The position numbers and the translations under genes are program-made. The notes under the pieces are model-generated. The model searched no databases and was not told where the DNA came from. It worked only from the letters and a program-made list of their open reading frames with translations. Positions 5,979-6,301 of a DNA stretch of 6,301 nt are shown here, piece by piece (the stretch's first letter is position 1; the number at the start of each line of letters is the position of its first letter). Source of the DNA: Desulfobacula sp. Lineage in GTDB: Bacteria > Desulfobacterota > Desulfobacteria > Desulfobacterales > Desulfobacteraceae. Location: NCBI GenBank assembly GCA_029940235.1, contig JAOZRI010000029.1:1-6301 (forward strand). Reading direction: 5' to 3'.

Positions 5979-5986
5979 GTTACTAT

Positions 5987-6002
5987 CGCAGTTACATCTG
6001 CG
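5987..6002. repeat. Small inverted repeat
   Basis: CGCAG (5987-5991) and CTGCG (5998-6002) pair perfectly around a 6-nt loop, TTACAT, 8 nt from the main hairpin and 13 nt from the URO-D family stop. It may add to transcript-end structure; at 5 bp it could also be chance. Confidence 0.3.
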
Positions 6003-6014
6003 CTGCATTAACAA

Positions 6015-6301
6015 CTAATAAACACCATATTCAAATACTGCTTCAGTCAAAGCCACCACATTTTCAATTCTTGCTTCCTTTGGTATTCCTGCACCCCCAT
6101 CAATGATCAGTCCGCCAGTGTCTCCAAAGAGATCAATAAGTTTTTTCACGTAATCTTTAATATCATCCGGGGTGCCTGACATCAATATTCCTGCTGGAAC
6201 ATTGCCCCAGAAACAGGTGATATCACCGATCATTTTTCTTGCTTTTTCAAGGTCTATGACATCAAAGTGGGATAAAACTTTACCAGGGGGTAACTCCTGC
6301 A
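6015..6301 (-). CDS. URO-D family protein (methyltransferase-like), C-terminal part
   Basis: The minus strand is open from the right edge to TAG at 6015-6017, giving the last 94 residues; the start and most of the protein lie outside. The visible part resembles the C-terminus of uroporphyrinogen-decarboxylase superfamily proteins: LSHFDVIDLEKARKMIGD, then CFWGNVPAGILMSGTPDDI (the GNV-P loop followed by the 'GTP-ev' helix), a Gly-rich GGLIIDGGAGIP, and ENVVALTEAVFEYGVY. Ending in EYGVY is common in the large non-haem group of this superfamily, which includes corrinoid-dependent methyltransferases (MtaA, MtbA, CmuA) and many uncharacterised anaerobe paralogues. True HemE proteins look different in this region. 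Zinc-ligand residues cannot be judged because the core is missing. It converges on the symporter gene, so it belongs to another transcription unit and its link to the uptake locus is uncertain. Confidence 0.88.
   Translation of the reverse strand, partial: QELPPGKVLSHFDVIDLEKARKMIGDITCFWGNVPAGILMSGTPDDIKDYVKKLIDLFGDTGGLIIDGGAGIPKEARIENVVALTEAVFEYGVY

Overview
The window looks like an accessory nutrient-uptake locus of a Gram-negative bacterium. The TonB-dependent outer-membrane receptor fixes the envelope type. Three things fit an anaerobic, marine-type Desulfobacterota (Desulfobacteraceae-like) better than an enteric or a sphingomonad: a receptor next to a DUF3450-like gene, a uroporphyrinogen-decarboxylase (URO-D) family protein of the corrinoid-methyltransferase-like type, and moderate, patchy GC. 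This assignment is inference from gene families; no rRNA or other taxonomic marker is present.

Layout, left to right. (1) 1-187, minus: 5' end of a small secreted protein, probably DUF3450-like, of the kind encoded beside ExbB/TolQ-ExbD-TonB genes. (2) 188-347: short intergenic region with a promoter and an operator-like site. (3) 348-2684, minus: complete TonB-dependent receptor. (4) 2685-3082: 398-bp divergent regulatory region with three operator-like sites and two promoters. (5) 3083-5903, plus: a tight three-gene operon made of an isochorismatase-family cysteine hydrolase, a small NTF2-like (lumazine-binding-like/SnoaL-like) protein, and a 604-residue GPH-family (MelB-like) cation symporter with an unusual C-terminal extension. 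(6) 5904-6014: convergent intergenic region with a perfect GC-rich hairpin. (7) 6015-6301, minus: C-terminal 94 residues of a URO-D family protein that runs off the window.

The most interesting signal is regulatory. The putative promoters of the DUF3450-like gene, the receptor and the hydrolase operon share one architecture. Read in the direction of transcription it is TTTACCC-like, N5, TTTACCC-like, N4 or N5, then GGGTATAG running into a TAGNNA -35 element, a 17-bp spacer and a -10. A fourth copy (2955-2984) has the half-sites but no good -10. In all four the two tandem half-sites start exactly 12 bp apart. This suggests that one transcription factor, not encoded here, co-controls energised outer-membrane import, inner-membrane import and an intracellular hydrolase.

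Proposed working model (inference): the receptor brings an unidentified scarce compound into the periplasm using TonB energy, with the DUF3450/ExbB-type partner encoded just downstream. The GPH symporter moves the compound or a fragment across the inner membrane, and the cysteine hydrolase, perhaps with the NTF2-like protein, processes it. The substrate cannot be read from this sequence.
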